Source of the DNA: Pseudomonadota bacterium
GTDB taxonomy: Bacteria > Pseudomonadota > Gammaproteobacteria > Burkholderiales > Ferrovaceae
Direction: 5' to 3'
Assembly: GCA_021794775.1 (NCBI GenBank)
Contig: JAJYQG010000035.1
Location: forward strand, 1 to 7,011
Length of the DNA stretch: 7,011 nt
The position numbers and the translations under genes are program-made. The first letter of the stretch is position 1; every line of letters begins with the position of its first letter. Positions 6,832 through 7,011 of the stretch are shown piece after piece. Below the pieces are notes generated by a model, which saw nothing but the letters and a program-made list of their open reading frames with translations, did not search any database and was not told the DNA's origin.

Positions 6832-7011
6832 CTAGGCCCTGAACATTTTTTGTACGCGCAAAAGCGCACGGAACAGGCTATCGACCTCTTCTGGCGTGTT
6901 GTACAAAGCAAACGATGCCCGTGCCGTAGCCGGCAAACAGAAGCGCTCCATCACAGGCATTGCACAGTGGTGACCCGTGCGAATCGCTACGCCTTCACTA
7001 TCCAGAATGGT
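6832..7011 (-). CDS. sufS: cysteine desulfurase SufS, C-terminal fragment, runs off window
   Basis: The last 59 codons of a gene that begins beyond position 7011; the visible part is in frame up to the window edge and ends at TAG (6832-6834). SufS is a PLP enzyme that takes sulfur from cysteine as an active-site persulfide. The fragment carries the catalytic-cysteine loop GVAIRTGHHCAMPVMERF and then PATARASFALYNTPEEVDSL, both diagnostic of the SufS (group II) desulfurase C-terminus, including the Arg-Thr-Gly-His-His-Cys run. The fold type, PLP lysine and N-terminal region cannot be seen. With sufU directly after it (9-nt gap), SufU rather than SufE is the likely sulfur acceptor. Confidence 0.95.
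   Translation of the reverse strand, partial: TILDSEGVAIRTGHHCAMPVMERFCLPATARASFALYNTPEEVDSLFRALLRVQKMFRA

Overview
The window reads as a chromosomal core-function segment of a Gram-negative proteobacterium. Evidence: two outer-membrane beta-barrel proteins, an NtrC/sigma-54 promoter region, the ubiquinone factor UbiK and proteobacterial ComM. The mix (GlnK very close to gamma/betaproteobacterial GlnK, AmtB with a long Ala/Pro linker, a SufS-SufU-DUF59 SUF arm) fits Gamma/Betaproteobacteria or an Acidithiobacillia-like lineage; the sequence alone does not settle the genus.

Layout, left to right. (1) 1-166, minus: 5' end of a second beta-barrel porin, cut by the window edge. (2) 286-310: a clean Rho-independent terminator closing the next operon. 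(3) 3399 down to 336, minus: porin -> glnK -> amtB, tightly packed, with the amtB ribosome site overlapping the glnK stop. (4) 3400-3685: a regulatory region with a consensus sigma-54 promoter facing the porin operon, an NtrC-type dyad, and a second near-consensus sigma-54 promoter facing right. (5) 3686-3928, plus: a small unrecognised gene for an exported peptide. (6) 3929-4014: a hairpin and a direct repeat. (7) 4015-4257, plus: ubiK. (8) 5772 down to 4258, minus: comM, abutting ubiK tail to tail with no spacer. (9) 7011 down to 5858, minus: sufS (3' end only), sufU and a DUF59 'sufT'-type gene, all overlapping or nearly so.

The most coherent unit is the nitrogen-starvation module. An outer-membrane channel, the PII regulator and the inner-membrane ammonium channel form one sigma-54/NtrC-type operon. 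The same enhancer appears placed to also fire a divergent gene for a small secreted protein of unknown function. That divergent gene and the two related porins flanking glnK-amtB are the parts most worth following. The SUF genes are a separate iron-sulfur assembly unit: SufS supplies persulfide sulfur, SufU accepts it, and the DUF59 protein helps maturation. comM may be read through from them. I saw no CRISPR array, transposon, tRNA or rRNA.
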